Below, one piece after another: positions 7,324 to 12,786 of a DNA stretch of 12,786 nucleotides. Every line of letters starts with the position of its first letter. Positions within the stretch are counted from its first letter, which is position 1. The translations under genes and the position numbers were made by a program. The stretch is from an uncultured Oscillospiraceae bacterium (GTDB lineage Bacteria > Bacillota > Clostridia > Oscillospirales > Oscillospiraceae): contig CAAEKI010000154.1 of assembly GCA_900756495.1 (NCBI GenBank), positions 1 to 12,786 of the forward strand, in the 5' to 3' direction. Under the pieces are notes generated by a model. It was not told where the DNA came from. It saw nothing but the letters and a program-made list of their open reading frames with translations, and searched no databases.

Positions 7324-7342
7324 GAATTTGAAAATATGTCAA
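7315..7342 (-). promoter_or_regulatory. Sigma-A promoter of the sugar-acid operon
   Basis: On the minus strand a perfect TTGACA (7337-7342) and a perfect TATAAT (7315-7320) are separated by 16 nt. Transcription should begin near 7308, leaving a leader of about 63 nt before the dehydrogenase ATG at 7244. The consensus quality predicts high basal strength, which suits control by a repressor bound at the overlapping palindrome. Confidence 0.85.
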
Positions 7343-7382
7343 TTATACATTATAAAACTGAAAAATACATAAAAATCAAAAT

Positions 7383-7397
7383 AATTCATATGATGAA
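7383..7397. promoter_or_regulatory. Inverted second copy of the inner operator sequence
   Basis: AATTCATATGATGAA here is the exact reverse complement of the 15 bp at 7289-7303. Its 13-bp core is itself a dyad (TTCAT, 3-nt centre, ATGAA). The core centres are 96 bp apart, close to nine helical turns, so two repressor dimers could bridge them by looping. It lies at about -75 to -89 from the predicted start and runs 5 bp into the terminator stem of the preceding operon. Confidence 0.6.
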
Positions 7398-7436
7398 AAG
7401 CTGACCTACCCCTCTGAGGGTAGGCCAGCTTTTCAT
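7393..7436 (-). terminator. Intrinsic terminator of the YedF/double-cubane operon
   Basis: Nineteen-base arms (7393-7411 and 7418-7436) enclose a 6-nt loop. The only non-Watson-Crick position is A7404/C7425, which is a G-U pair in minus-strand RNA and a mismatch in plus-strand RNA, so the hairpin is better suited to minus-strand transcripts. The stem ends in a UUUU run, but there is no longer U tract beyond it. It lies 10 nt after the DUF3343 stop codon and insulates the sugar-acid operon from read-through. Confidence 0.82.
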
Positions 7437-7446
7437 AGCAGAACGC

Positions 7447-7683
7447 TTATATCATCTGTTCATATACGCCGGAAAACGAAATCCCCGCCTCCTGGGCGAT
7501 CCGTGAAAGCAGCTCGCGCGTTTCGGGCGGGGCAGACCAAGCCATGCCGCACCCAGCGGTAATTTCCCGGGGAACGGGAATCAGCCTGCCCGGCGCGCCC
7601 GCCGTGCGGCAGGCCTGCTCCATAGACATGGCCGCCGTAGTGGTGGAAAAGGTCAGGATCAGTCTGAGCTGTTTTTCTCTCAT
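7447..7683 (-). CDS. DUF3343 protein (putative selenium/sulfur carrier)
   Basis: A 78-residue small protein with the DUF3343 pattern: an N-terminal strand LRLILTFSTTTAAMSMEQAC, then GRLIPVPREITAGCGMAW (32-49), with the conserved Cys45 in GCGMAW as the probable chalcogen-carrying residue. Length is normal for the family. DUF3343 genes are known to travel with yedF, selD and class V desulfurases, and comparative genomics has proposed a role as a selenium or sulfur carrier; biochemical proof is lacking as far as I know. The ATG overlaps the desulfurase TGA in an ATGA junction, so production is probably coupled to that enzyme, which could load Cys45 directly. It is the last gene of the operon and is followed at once by a terminator. 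Confidence 0.88.
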   Translation of the reverse strand: MREKQLRLILTFSTTTAAMSMEQACRTAGAPGRLIPVPREITAGCGMAWSAPPETRELLSRIAQEAGISFSGVYEQMI

Positions 7684-8813
7684 TGGGCCAGCTCCTTTAA
7701 GGCGCGAATTGCCTCGTCGGTCTCCGCTTCCGTATTAAACCAGGAAAAGCTGAAGCGCACAGCTCCCTGCTCCTTTGTGCCGAGGGCGGCGTGCAGCCGG
7801 GGGGCGCAGTGACCGCCGGGGCGGGTGGCAATACCGTAGGTCTCGGAGAGCTCGTCAGCTACAGCGGCCGAGTCGTAATCCCCCAGATTCAGCGCGACCA
7901 CCGGCGCCCGCTCCCGGGAAAAATCCCCATACAGTCTGATGCCGGGAAGACTGCGGACGCCCTCATAGAAGCGGCGGGCCAGAGCCTGCTCATGAGCGCG
8001 GATGCAGTCTATGCCTGTGGCCTGAATGAAGTCCACAGCGGCGGAGAGCCCCGCGATGCCATGGCCATTGAGGGTTCCGGCCTCCAGCCTGACGGGGTAG
8101 TCCTCCGGCTGAAAGCGGTCAAAGGTTTTTACGCCGGTGCCGCCCACAGCCCAAGGGCGCAGCGACACCCCATCGGCCAGGCACAGTCCGCCGGTACCCT
8201 GCGGCCCCATCAGGCTCTTGTGCCCGGTAAAGCAGAGAATACCGATGCCGGAGGACGTCATGTCGATGGGAAAAACGCCGGCAGTCTGAGAGGCGTCCAC
8301 GATCAGCGTCAGACCGTGCGTGCGGGCAAAGGCGCCTACCCGGTCCAGATCTACGAGATCACCGGTGAGGTTGGAGGCGTGGGAACAGACTACGGCTCTG
8401 GTTTCAGGGCGGACCAGAGCCTCAAAGGCGTCATAGTTTAGCTGCCCGTTCCGGTCAGCGGGTACAAAGCTGAGGGCGACGTTCCGCTCCTGTTCCAGGC
8501 GGTACAGGGGGCGTAGCACGGAGTTGTGCTCCAGGTCGGTGGAGATCACATGGTCGCCGTGTTCCAAAAGGCCGCAGAGGGCCATATTCAGGGCCTGTGT
8601 GGAATTGGCGGTAAAGACCACCTGTTCGGCGGAAGGACAGCCAAAGAGCGCGGCCAGCTTTGTCCTTGTGCTATAGACGGTCCGGGCGGCGTCCAGGCTT
8701 CCGCTATGGGTGCCGCGGGCGGAATTGCCCAGGGAACACAGCGCCTCGGTCACGGCCTGTACCACGCAGGGAGGCTTGCGGAGGGTGGTGGCGGCGTTGT
8801 CCAGATAGATCAT
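7680..8813 (-). CDS. Class V aminotransferase: cysteine desulfurase/selenocysteine lyase-like
   Basis: A 377-residue PLP enzyme. It starts with the typical YLDNAATT (3-10) and has SGSLDAART (37-45), TANSTQALN (68-76), His97 (EHNSV) stacking on the cofactor, Asp173 and Gln176 (VDASQTAGV), and Lys199 (FTGHKS) for the PLP Schiff base. The nucleophile is probably Cys336 in RPGGHCAP, the short fixed motif of the SufS/CsdB group rather than the long mobile loop of IscS. It should release sulfur from cysteine (or selenium from selenocysteine) as a persulfide or perselenide. ATGA junctions with yedF upstream and DUF3343 downstream make a translationally coupled trio, which suggests hand-over of the chalcogen to Cys13 of YedF or Cys45 of the DUF3343 protein. 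There are no SUF genes nearby, so general Fe-S assembly is a less likely primary role. Confidence 0.92.
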   Translation of the reverse strand: MIYLDNAATTLRKPPCVVQAVTEALCSLGNSARGTHSGSLDAARTVYSTRTKLAALFGCPSAEQVVFTANSTQALNMALCGLLEHGDHVISTDLEHNSVLRPLYRLEQERNVALSFVPADRNGQLNYDAFEALVRPETRAVVCSHASNLTGDLVDLDRVGAFARTHGLTLIVDASQTAGVFPIDMTSSGIGILCFTGHKSLMGPQGTGGLCLADGVSLRPWAVGGTGVKTFDRFQPEDYPVRLEAGTLNGHGIAGLSAAVDFIQATGIDCIRAHEQALARRFYEGVRSLPGIRLYGDFSRERAPVVALNLGDYDSAAVADELSETYGIATRPGGHCAPRLHAALGTKEQGAVRFSFSWFNTEAETDEAIRALKELAQ

Positions 8814-9424
8814 GGCTGTATGATTTTGGCGGCGGCGTTGAGCTTCTCCACAATGGTGTACATATTGGTAACCTTGCCTACAGCCAGCTTGTCGGAGAGG
8901 CCATAGAAATTCAGACAGGTCCCGCAGGTCAGGATCTCTACCCCCTGGGCCTCCATATGCCGCAGATCCTCCAGGGACTCCGAGCCCTCGGTCGAGAGAG
9001 CGGCGCCTCCGTTATAGAACAGAATGGTCCGCGGCAGCTCCTCCAGCTGGGTCAGAGCATAGAGAAAGCCCTTCATCAGGGTGCGGCCCAATTCGTCATC
9101 CCCGCGGCCCATGGCGGCGGAGCTGATGGCGACTACCGTGTTTCTGTGCACATCCTCGGCGCAGGGAGGAGCCTCGTCCTCCAAGGCGTCTTTTGGGAGT
9201 GAAGTGACCTGGAAGGTGACGGCAAAATGCTTGTCCTCCAGTTGCTCACTGGAAGACGCCAGCCCCTTGGAAGAGGCCAGCCGCTTCAAGTTCTGTACAG
9301 CCATTTCGTTGTCAACATGGATCTCCAGAACGCCGGGCTCTTCCATCTCCTTCAGCGCCTTGTTGGCCTTGATGACGGGAATGGGGCAGGTGTCGCCAAT
9401 TGCATTTACAATCGTGTTTGCCAT
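8810..9424 (-). CDS. yedF: YedF, sulfurtransferase-like selenium metabolism protein
   Basis: A 204-residue two-domain protein. Residues 1-75 form a TusA/SirA-like domain with the CPxP motif GDTCPIP (10-16), where Cys13 is the sulfur- or selenium-accepting residue. Residues about 94-204 form a DsrE-like domain (NTVVAISSAAMGRGDDELGRTL, TILFYNGGAAL, ILTCGTCLNFYGL) with Cys167 and Cys170. This architecture and length match YedF, a marker gene of selenium utilisation in many bacteria, although its precise reaction is not established. The ATG at 9424 is chosen because AGGAGG (9432-9437) lies 7 nt upstream; the open frame extends further only inside the preceding gene. It begins 16 bp after the dehydratase-family gene and overlaps the desulfurase gene by 4 bp. 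Neither selD nor a YedE-type transporter is present in the window. Confidence 0.93.
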   Translation of the reverse strand: MANTIVNAIGDTCPIPVIKANKALKEMEEPGVLEIHVDNEMAVQNLKRLASSKGLASSSEQLEDKHFAVTFQVTSLPKDALEDEAPPCAEDVHRNTVVAISSAAMGRGDDELGRTLMKGFLYALTQLEELPRTILFYNGGAALSTEGSESLEDLRHMEAQGVEILTCGTCLNFYGLSDKLAVGKVTNMYTIVEKLNAAAKIIQP

Positions 9425-9440
9425 AAGAATGCCTCCTGAA

Positions 9441-10592
9441 TTATAAAAGTTCCAAAAAAGCCTCCATACGGGTGGAGAGCTGTCCGCTGTCAGCGGCAGA
9501 ATAGTCGGTCTCCAATGAGAGATAGGGAACGCCCAGCTGCTCCGCCAGGCGGCGGACGGTGGAGGCCTCCACACAGTAGGGGGTGCAGGCCTGGAGATCG
9601 ATCTCAACAATGCCTTCTACCTGGTATTCCTCCATCAGCCGGGGCAGAAGTTCCATCCGTTTTTGGTCCGGCGTTATGACGGCGCATCCAATTTCCAGAT
9701 AGCGGGCGGCAATGGCCCGCATGATGTCCTCGGCCTGGGTGTCCACCATTTGAAGCGCGGCTTTCATACCCGAACAGTTTTCAAAGCAGACCACCACGCC
9801 GCCCTTTTCCTCAATGGCCTTCACAGTCTTGTCCAGCACGCCGCCGATGGGACAGCCGGTAATTAAAATTCGTTTTTGCGACAGAGAGACGGGACGGCGG
9901 CCGGATATATAGCCGGCCTGAAGCTCTTGAGTCAAATCCTCCACCAGATTAATGGCGGCTTGGCGGTCAAACTGAAACCCCAGCCCATCCAGAGTTTGAT
10001 AGAGCATATAGCCGGTCGTGGGTGGAGGGATTTGCTTCTGGAGTTCCATCAGTGCGCAGCGGGCCCTCCGCTCCTGGTTGCGGACAGCCGCTGCACGGCG
10101 CAGGGCCTCCTCCGTAATGGAGAGGCTGAATTTCTCCTCCAGGAAGGTGAGGAAACGCCACAGCTCCCTTGTCCAGAATTCCAGTGCGTCCTCGTGCCCC
10201 AAGCCCTGGGGCAGGTGGAGAATGTAAGTGTCCTTCCGCTCACCAAGCAGCTCAAACATTTTCTTTTTGCCGTCGCAGGTTGTCTCGCCTACAATGAGGT
10301 CTGCAAAATAGGTATAGGGACACTTGTCGGAGACGGCAAACCCAAAGCTGGATTTGATCAGCGGGCACAGGTTTTTGGGCAGGAAAGCCTCGGCGTCGGG
10401 AATTGTCTCCGCACTCATGCCGCACAGGCTGACCGGGGTGATTCCGGCCGCATCCAAAATTTCCAACGGAGTAAATGTACAGAAGATACCGGCAATTCTA
10501 CTGCCGGCCTCCTTGAGCTCCTTGACCCGGAGGAAGCCGGCCCTCCTGGCTTCGCTCAGCGCTTCAAAGCGTGGGGGAAGATGACACTCCAT
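9441..10592 (-). CDS. 2-hydroxyacyl-CoA dehydratase/double-cubane-cluster family reductase
   Basis: A 383-residue iron-sulfur protein of the 2-hydroxyacyl-CoA dehydratase superfamily. There is only one such subunit here, whereas classical dehydratases have two different ones. A single-subunit protein with its own activase fits the double-cubane-cluster branch (DCCP, E. coli YjiM relatives), where a homodimer carries [8Fe-9S] clusters. Candidate ligands are the cysteines in NLCPLIKS (Cys76), GETTCDGKKK (Cys106), FENCSG (Cys273), Cys303 and QACTPYC (Cys336, Cys340); other cysteines are at 38, 57, 91, 179, 247 and 269. The start at 10592 follows AGGAGGT (10601-10607) by 8 nt and shares one base with the activase TGA (TGATG); upstream in-frame ATGs lie inside the activase gene. 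Enzymes of this branch take low-potential electrons from the ATP-driven activase, but their natural substrate is generally unknown. The selenium/sulfur context here suggests a chalcogen-related reduction, which is inference. Confidence 0.9.
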   Translation of the reverse strand: MECHLPPRFEALSEARRAGFLRVKELKEAGSRIAGIFCTFTPLEILDAAGITPVSLCGMSAETIPDAEAFLPKNLCPLIKSSFGFAVSDKCPYTYFADLIVGETTCDGKKKMFELLGERKDTYILHLPQGLGHEDALEFWTRELWRFLTFLEEKFSLSITEEALRRAAAVRNQERRARCALMELQKQIPPPTTGYMLYQTLDGLGFQFDRQAAINLVEDLTQELQAGYISGRRPVSLSQKRILITGCPIGGVLDKTVKAIEEKGGVVVCFENCSGMKAALQMVDTQAEDIMRAIAARYLEIGCAVITPDQKRMELLPRLMEEYQVEGIVEIDLQACTPYCVEASTVRRLAEQLGVPYLSLETDYSAADSGQLSTRMEAFLELL

Positions 10593-11365
10593 CAGCCATG
10601 ACCTCCTATTTTCTGCGCATGTAGGGCTGCGCCTACCGCTCCGGCATAGCGTCCGTCGCCGCTGGTCAGAACCGGCTTTCCCAGCGCGGTGGACAGTGCG
10701 GAACAAAAATCTGTACAACTGCTGAGCCCGCCGGTCAGACAGATGGGGCCGGAGGCCTCCAGGCGTCCAGCCTGAGCGGCTGTTTTTTTCACAATAGAGT
10801 CCACCACCGCGAAGGCGATGTTCTCCCGCTGTTCTCCCCGCCCAATCAGGCCGACCACCTCGGACTCGGCGAAGACTGTGCACATGGAGCTGATGGAAAT
10901 CCCGCCTCCGCAGGCGGCCATCCGGCACAGCTCCTCAGGGCTCACCGCCAGTGTATTGGCCATGACCTCCAGAAAACGGCCGGTACCTGCTGAACATTTG
11001 TCATTCATCAGAAAATCGCGGACTGCGCCCTGTTCCACCCGAATCATTTTGGTGTCCTGCCCGCCGATATCAATGACAGTCAGACACGCCAAGCCGTGCA
11101 GATGAGCGGCCCCCATGCCGTGGCAGGAAATCTCTGTGAGGCACTTGTCCGCGTAAGGCACGGAAATCCGGCCATAGCCGGTAGCTACGCAGGGGAAAGC
11201 CTCCGGATCCCAGCCCTGGTCCGCCAAGCCGCAGCGGAGCCGCTGGGCCGCGTCGGCACTGTTCCAGCCGGTTGGCTGTGCCAGGCGGCAGAGGATAGAA
11301 CTGCGCTCGTCCACCACCACAGCCTTGGCACAGGTGGAGCCGATATCAATTCCGATATAGTACAT
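10592..11365 (-). CDS. Acyl-CoA dehydratase activase (BadF/BcrA/HgdC-type ATPase)
   Basis: A 257-residue ASKHA-fold ATPase that uses ATP hydrolysis to push an electron from a [4Fe-4S] cluster at the dimer interface into the partner iron-sulfur protein. Motifs are IGIDIGSTCAKA (4-15) for phosphate 1, VIDIGGQDTKM (97-107) for phosphate 2, NDKCSAGTGRFLE (121-133) and SSMCTVFAESEV (159-170), plus the adenosine-type LTGGLS (210-215). Cys124 and Cys162 match in position the two cluster ligands of the 2-hydroxyglutaryl-CoA dehydratase activator. The start at 11365 is preferred over an ATG at 11377: it gives the typical MYYIGIDIGS beginning and a GGGGG Shine-Dalgarno-like run 5 nt upstream, while the other ATG has none. 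It ends in a TGATG junction with its partner, so the two are made together. Confidence 0.94.
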   Translation of the reverse strand: MYYIGIDIGSTCAKAVVVDERSSILCRLAQPTGWNSADAAQRLRCGLADQGWDPEAFPCVATGYGRISVPYADKCLTEISCHGMGAAHLHGLACLTVIDIGGQDTKMIRVEQGAVRDFLMNDKCSAGTGRFLEVMANTLAVSPEELCRMAACGGGISISSMCTVFAESEVVGLIGRGEQRENIAFAVVDSIVKKTAAQAGRLEASGPICLTGGLSSCTDFCSALSTALGKPVLTSGDGRYAGAVGAALHAQKIGGHG

Positions 11366-11408
11366 AAGCGCCCCCATTGGTCAAAAAATCGCTCAGAAAG
11401 AGGCAGAT

Positions 11409-12449
11409 TCAAATCAGTATATCCTCTCCGCGGTCGTAACAGCAGAAGAGTTCGGCTTCCACCAGCGCAGTATCTCTGGATACCGGCTCTTGGATGACAG
11501 AGGCTTTCAGGGGCAGGCCAAGCCTGCCGGCAGAGCGATCGGGACGCATAAGGATCCCGGTGCAAGGATCAGAGGGGGAGGGAGAGGCGGACAGCCAACG
11601 GCTGCTGTAAAACTGGAAGGAGAGACCTTCCTCGCACTCATATTCAATGACCGGGAAGCACATTCCCCTGGGACATGACGGGGCAAAAGAGGCCTCAAAC
11701 CGCCGCTTCTCCTGGGCCAAAACCTCCTCTGAAGCGTACTCTCTCATACGGGGATCGGAGAAAAGCCGCTCCATTTCAGCCCACACATCGCACAGGTAGA
11801 CCCGATTGATCTGAACCCAGAGCGGCGCACCGGTGCTTTGCCCGGGAAACTCCAGTCTGGCAGGGTAATCTTCGCCTACCGTCAGTGCAATGGGGTATTC
11901 CACCAGACGCCGCCTTGAACCCATACGCATGGCGAAGCGGAAAGGGACGGCCGGATCCACCTCGGGGATCACGCGGTAGGATCCGTCCAAGTTCAGCGTA
12001 GTCAGAGATACATAGTCCAGGTTTCGGGTGTCGATTCCGGCGGGCTCCCAGCCCGCCAGCAGAAAACGGGTAAAAAGCACGGCGCTTTCCCACGGCGCAT
12101 CACTGCAGAGTGCCGACTCGCTCTGATCAGTGGTAAAGCTCTGCCCGCCGATGGAGACGCGCTCCACAGGACCACAGAAAGAGAGATGGGGCGCCGGTGT
12201 CTGTCCGCCGCGGAGCTGGGTTCGGTTTGTCTCCGGAGCGGCCGCCGGGCTGGAGCCTTGAAACGCTTCCGGCTCTGTGTGCTCCTGGAGGCTCGGGTCG
12301 TAAGTTAGAAGCAGCAGGCGAAGCGAGCCGTCAGTATGGAGGACAAAGCCCATAACATGGCAGGTGCAGCCCCCAATGTCCGCCGTCCGGCCTATAGGTC
12401 TGATCTCCTTCATCTGTGAGAGGCTCATTTTGAGCAGATCGAGATTCAT
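11409..12449 (-). CDS. Hypothetical Cys-rich protein, first gene of the YedF/double-cubane operon
   Basis: A 346-residue protein I do not recognise. The start at 12449 has GGAGGG (12455-12460) 5 nt upstream. It has no signal peptide or transmembrane segment. The composition suggests mostly beta structure, with a low-complexity polar linker (about 52-85, rich in Ser, Pro, Gln and Thr) dividing a short N-terminal part from a large C-terminal part. Eleven cysteines are present: CTC at 28-30, Cys92, Cys115, Cys220, CPRGMC at 259-264, Cys272, Cys296 and a CC pair at 336-337. These could bind metal or sulfur, but the arrangement matches no motif I know. It lies 43 bp before the activase, with no terminator in between, and is the promoter-proximal gene, so it is probably co-transcribed and functionally linked. 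Roles as a sensor, substrate-binding partner or electron/chalcogen carrier are all speculative. Confidence 0.82.
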   Translation of the reverse strand: MNLDLLKMSLSQMKEIRPIGRTADIGGCTCHVMGFVLHTDGSLRLLLLTYDPSLQEHTEPEAFQGSSPAAAPETNRTQLRGGQTPAPHLSFCGPVERVSIGGQSFTTDQSESALCSDAPWESAVLFTRFLLAGWEPAGIDTRNLDYVSLTTLNLDGSYRVIPEVDPAVPFRFAMRMGSRRRLVEYPIALTVGEDYPARLEFPGQSTGAPLWVQINRVYLCDVWAEMERLFSDPRMREYASEEVLAQEKRRFEASFAPSCPRGMCFPVIEYECEEGLSFQFYSSRWLSASPSPSDPCTGILMRPDRSAGRLGLPLKASVIQEPVSRDTALVEAELFCCYDRGEDILI

Positions 12450-12564
12450 AGCGTCCCTCCAAGGCTGTTATGCCGCCGCCGCTGTTGCAGCACAGGGAAA
12501 AGCGTGTGCCGCCAGGCATGGGATGTGGAGACATAGCCGCGCATGCAGAGAGGAAACACTTCAT

Positions 12565-12597
12565 CCGCCAATGGGACGGCGGCTCCACAATTGGCGG
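12565..12597 (-). repeat. Inverted repeat at the 5' end of the predicted leader RNA
   Basis: CCGCCAAT (12565-12572) and ATTGGCGG (12590-12597) are perfect 8-bp inverted arms around a 17-nt GC-rich spacer. The predicted transcript starts near 12598, so the RNA would begin with this hairpin, followed by about 115 nt of leader before the ATG at 12449. It may be a stabilising 5' hairpin or a regulatory leader; I recognise no known riboswitch in it. An operator function in DNA is also possible. Confidence 0.45.
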
Positions 12598-12604
12598 TGT
12601 TCCT

Positions 12605-12633
12605 ATTATAGCATGGGAATACTGGTTCGTCTA
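12605..12633 (-). promoter_or_regulatory. Sigma-A promoter of the YedF/double-cubane operon
   Basis: On the minus strand TAGACG (12628-12633, 4 of 6 consensus bases) lies 17 nt before a perfect TATAAT (12605-12610). The start is predicted near 12598, giving a leader of about 149 nt. It is the only good promoter seen upstream of the six minus-strand genes running from 12449 to 7447. Confidence 0.7.
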
Positions 12634-12640
12634 ATACGAA
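12626..12640. promoter_or_regulatory. Possible operator overlapping the -35 box
   Basis: TTCGT and ACGAA form a perfect 5-bp dyad with a 5-nt centre (CTAAT). The dyad covers the whole -35 hexamer at 12628-12633, where a bound dimer would block RNA polymerase. No regulator gene is adjacent, and short dyads arise by chance, so the call is tentative. The 8-mer CGTCTAAT within it also occurs at 7282-7289 in the sugar-acid operator region. Confidence 0.35.
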
Positions 12641-12786
12641 GATTCAATACGCTTGCGGTGCACATCAGAAAATTTGATAGAGATGCCGCCGAAGCGGGAA
12701 CAGGTCATAGTGAATGCAGACGAAGGGTATGTGGAAATTATCAAGGGCGGGAAAGAGGAATAAAAGGAAACGGCGGAAAAGCCGCA
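12641..12786. other. Right-end flank without a supported gene
   Basis: Upstream of the operon promoter I see no supported gene up to the window edge. A plus-strand frame closed by TAA at 12761-12763 reads 26 residues from an ATG at 12683 but has no ribosome site. A short CGGC/GCCG stem occurs at 12771-12784, at the window edge. Confidence 0.5.

Noticed and set aside
7791..8441. Long plus-strand open frame (over 200 codons) opposite the desulfurase gene.
   Set aside because: A shadow of the GC-rich minus-strand gene, whose motifs (YLDNAATT, FTGHKS, RPGGHCAP) are unmistakable.
10593..10928. Upstream in-frame extension of the dehydratase-family gene into the activase.
   Set aside because: The extension is an out-of-frame reading of the activase; the ATG at 10592 has AGGAGGT 8 nt upstream and gives the normal family length.
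12331..12564. Minus-strand frame of about 77 codons in the leader of the reductase operon, with four cysteines early on (possible Cys-rich leader peptide).
   Set aside because: It overlaps the first gene's start by over 100 bp in another frame, has only a weak GGCGG before its ATG, and the stronger ribosome site serves 12449. Attenuation by it is unsupported.
12683..12763. 26-codon plus-strand ORF near the right edge.
   Set aside because: No ribosome binding site, no recognised similarity, and too short to distinguish from chance; it could be the tail of a decayed gene.

Overview
The window looks like chromosomal DNA from a strictly anaerobic Clostridia-type Firmicute, perhaps a gut Oscillospiraceae relative; that placement is inference. 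The signs are GC-rich genes between AT-rich promoters, strong AGGAGG-type ribosome binding sites, sigma-A promoters close to consensus, and oxygen-sensitive iron-sulfur enzymes. I see no rRNA, tRNA, CRISPR array, insertion sequence or phage gene.

Layout, left to right. (1) 9-668, minus: a Crp/Fnr-type regulator with its own promoter. (2) 926-1903, plus: an isolated, visibly AT-rich gene of unknown function. Its shape weakly suggests a nuclease-like N-terminal half and a PUA/EVE-like C-terminal half. (3) 7244 down to 1932, minus: a compact six-gene sugar-acid operon. In order of transcription it encodes a D-2-hydroxyacid dehydrogenase, KDPG aldolase (eda), KDG kinase (kdgK), an SDR dehydrogenase, a beta-propeller lactonase, and a GntR/FCD regulator. 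It starts at a TTGACA/TATAAT promoter embedded in a 57-bp imperfect palindrome. A 15-bp piece of that palindrome recurs in inverted orientation about 96 bp upstream. (4) 12449 down to 7447, minus: a second six-gene operon. In order it encodes an unrecognised 346-residue Cys-rich protein, an ATP-dependent 2-hydroxyacyl-CoA dehydratase-type activase, a 2-hydroxyacyl-CoA dehydratase/double-cubane-cluster family protein, YedF, a SufS-like cysteine desulfurase/selenocysteine lyase, and a DUF3343 protein. A strong intrinsic terminator separates it from operon 3.

How they work together. Operon 3 encodes the lower Entner-Doudoroff steps (KDG to KDPG to pyruvate plus glyceraldehyde 3-phosphate), fed by sugar oxidation and lactone hydrolysis or by reduction of a diketo-deoxy-uronate. 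The FCD regulator presumably senses a sugar acid and acts at the palindrome. Operon 4 joins a high-energy electron injector and its iron-sulfur reductase to proteins known from selenium/sulfur trafficking (YedF, DUF3343, desulfurase). Together with the unrecognised first gene it is the best candidate here for an undescribed system. The two operons meet in a 200-bp regulatory region (7245-7446), where terminator, operators and promoter are tightly packed.
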